A DNA stretch of 64,000 nucleotides, taken from contig CALEYZ010000022.1 in the NCBI GenBank assembly GCA_937928195.1, forward strand, positions 1 through 64,000, read 5' to 3'. The stretch comes from an uncultured Limnohabitans sp. Its GTDB lineage: Bacteria > Pseudomonadota > Gammaproteobacteria > Burkholderiales > Burkholderiaceae_C. Numbering within the stretch: the stretch's first letter is position 1; the number at the start of each line of letters is the position of its first letter. The notes beneath the pieces were generated by a model that was not told the origin of the DNA, made no database searches, and saw only the letters and a program-made list of their open reading frames with translations. Below are positions 62,937-64,000 of this stretch, one piece after another. The position numbers and the translations under genes were made by a program.

Positions 62937-64000
62937 ATGGCCACACGTCGTTCTCCCCCTCCCATTGCCAACATCTCTGACAATTTGCTGGAGGTGAAAA
63001 ACCTCACCGTTGATTTCATCAGTGCATCCAAAGCGCCTGTTAGAGCGGTTGAGGAAGTCTCCTTCGTCATTCCGCGTGAACGCACCGTGGCGCTGGTGGG
63101 CGAGTCTGGCAGCGGTAAATCTGTCAGCGCTTTGGCTATCATGGGCTTGCTTCCAACGCAAAACGCCAGGGTGGCGCTGCATTCAAAAATTGAGTATGAC
63201 GGTCGGTCATTGTTGAACTTGTCGAGGCCAGAGTGGCAATTGATCCGGGGTTCACGCATCGCCATGATTTTCCAAGACCCCATGACCTCACTCAATCCGG
63301 TCTACACCGTCGGATTTCAGTTGGCTGAAATGCTTCAGGTGCACAAGCGAATGTCTTCGAAAGAATCACTGGCGCGTGCTTGTGATTTGCTGGCGGAGGT
63401 GGGTATTCCTGAGCCTCAAAAACGCATCAATGCCTACCCGCATGAACTGTCGGGCGGCCAACAACAGCGCGTCATGATCGCCATGGCTTTGGCATGCGAA
63501 CCTGAGCTCTTGATTGCGGATGAGCCCACAACGGCGCTGGACGTGACTGTCCAACGTCAAATCATGCTGCTGCTGGCCGAACTGCGCGAACGCAGACGAA
63601 TGGCCATGTTGTTCATCACCCATGATTTGGGCTTGGTCAGTGAAGTGGCAGATCATGCGGTGGTCATGCGCAAGGGCACGGTACGTGAGGCCGGGCCTGT
63701 TCGTGCCATTTTTACAGCCCCTCAAGATGCTTACACCAAGGCCTTGCTCAGTTGTCGTCCCAGTGCCGAGCGTCAGGGGCAACGCCTGCTAACGATTGAT
63801 GATTGGATGTCGACGCAAACCGGTCAAGCTAGGCCTGGCGGCTTGATGGCTGAGCCTGTGGCTTTGCCTGTTGAGCCGACCTCGCAGGCGCCCCTCAACC
63901 ATTCAAGTGCGTTGCTGGAAGTGCAAAACCTGCGCAAAGTTTTTCAACGCTCTGCGGGTTGGTTCAAGCACGATGAATTCGTTGCCGTAGAAGACGTCAG
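62937..64000 (+). CDS. Peptide-type ABC transporter ATPase, two ATPase domains in one chain (3' end outside window)
   Basis: The reading frame runs from the ATG at 62937 off the right edge (354 codons visible). The first ATPase domain has [22 protein letters not shown], the Walker [13 protein letters not shown] and the H-loop histidine in [10 protein letters not shown] Pro/Ala-rich linker is followed at about residue 320 by [11 protein letters not shown], the start of a second ATPase domain. A fused double ATPase is known for YejF-type peptide importers. No frameshift is seen. Confidence 0.92.
   Translation, partial: MATRRSPPPIANISDNLLEVKNLTVDFISASKAPVRAVEEVSFVIPRERTVALVGESGSGKSVSALAIMGLLPTQNARVALHSKIEYDGRSLLNLSRPEWQLIRGSRIAMIFQDPMTSLNPVYTVGFQLAEMLQVHKRMSSKESLARACDLLAEVGIPEPQKRINAYPHELSGGQQQRVMIAMALACEPELLIADEPTTALDVTVQRQIMLLLAELRERRRMAMLFITHDLGLVSEVADHAVVMRKGTVREAGPVRAIFTAPQDAYTKALLSCRPSAERQGQRLLTIDDWMSTQTGQARPGGLMAEPVALPVEPTSQAPLNHSSALLEVQNLRKVFQRSAGWFKHDEFVAVEDV

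Overview
The window comes from a betaproteobacterial chromosome, most likely a Burkholderiales member of the Comamonadaceae type (Limnohabitans/Rhodoferax-like freshwater bacterium, roughly 50% GC by eye). The basis is the gene order smc-zipA-ligA-def, dapC-dapE-prmB, tolB-pal-cpoB and lptF/lptG back to back with pepA-holC, the LigA sequence, and small families (DUF1840, DUF4936, DUF192) typical of that order. No rRNA, CRISPR array, insertion sequence or prophage was seen. There is one tRNA gene, tRNA-Lys(UUU), and no gene-free stretch longer than 300 bases.

Left edge (1-7680): the 3' part of an FMN-dependent glutamate-synthase-like gene, a cytoplasmic protein related to 4,5-dihydroxyphthalate decarboxylase, a class II aldolase, a shikimate dehydrogenase on the other strand, an unknown secreted protein, DUF1840 and DUF192 proteins, isocitrate dehydrogenase and a small conserved hypothetical.

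Catabolic region (7677-27077): the most interesting part. Twelve tightly spaced minus-strand genes (gaps of 33 bp or less, several overlaps) encode a three-subunit molybdenum hydroxylase (FAD, 2Fe-2S and molybdopterin subunits), an alpha/beta hydrolase, an enoyl-CoA hydratase relative, a CoxG-like protein, two paralogous periplasmic solute-binding proteins, a UbiD-type decarboxylase, a phthalate-dioxygenase-like Rieske oxygenase, a class II aldolase and a Gfo/Idh oxidoreductase. A LysR regulator gene lies divergently. It is followed on the plus strand by a second UbiD, its flavin prenyltransferase UbiX, a DUF4936 protein, a Tat-exported thiamine-diphosphate enzyme and a class I c-type cytochrome, closed by a strong terminator. 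The set looks like a pathway for an aromatic or heteroaromatic carboxylate whose substrate cannot be read from the sequence. The exported ThDP enzyme paired with a cytochrome is the best candidate for something undescribed.

Housekeeping core (27198-58839): rng, msbA, tolB-pal-cpoB, a YeeE-type sulfur transporter, tcdA, tRNA-Lys, an ABC-F ATPase with GNAT/prmB/dapE/dapC, smc-zipA-ligA-def, an aminotransferase, cysB with cbiX, lptG-lptF, pepA-holC, an orphan branched-chain amino acid binding protein and prlC. Right edge (59007-64000): a peptide-type ABC importer operon (binding protein, two permeases, and a fused double ATPase cut by the window end).
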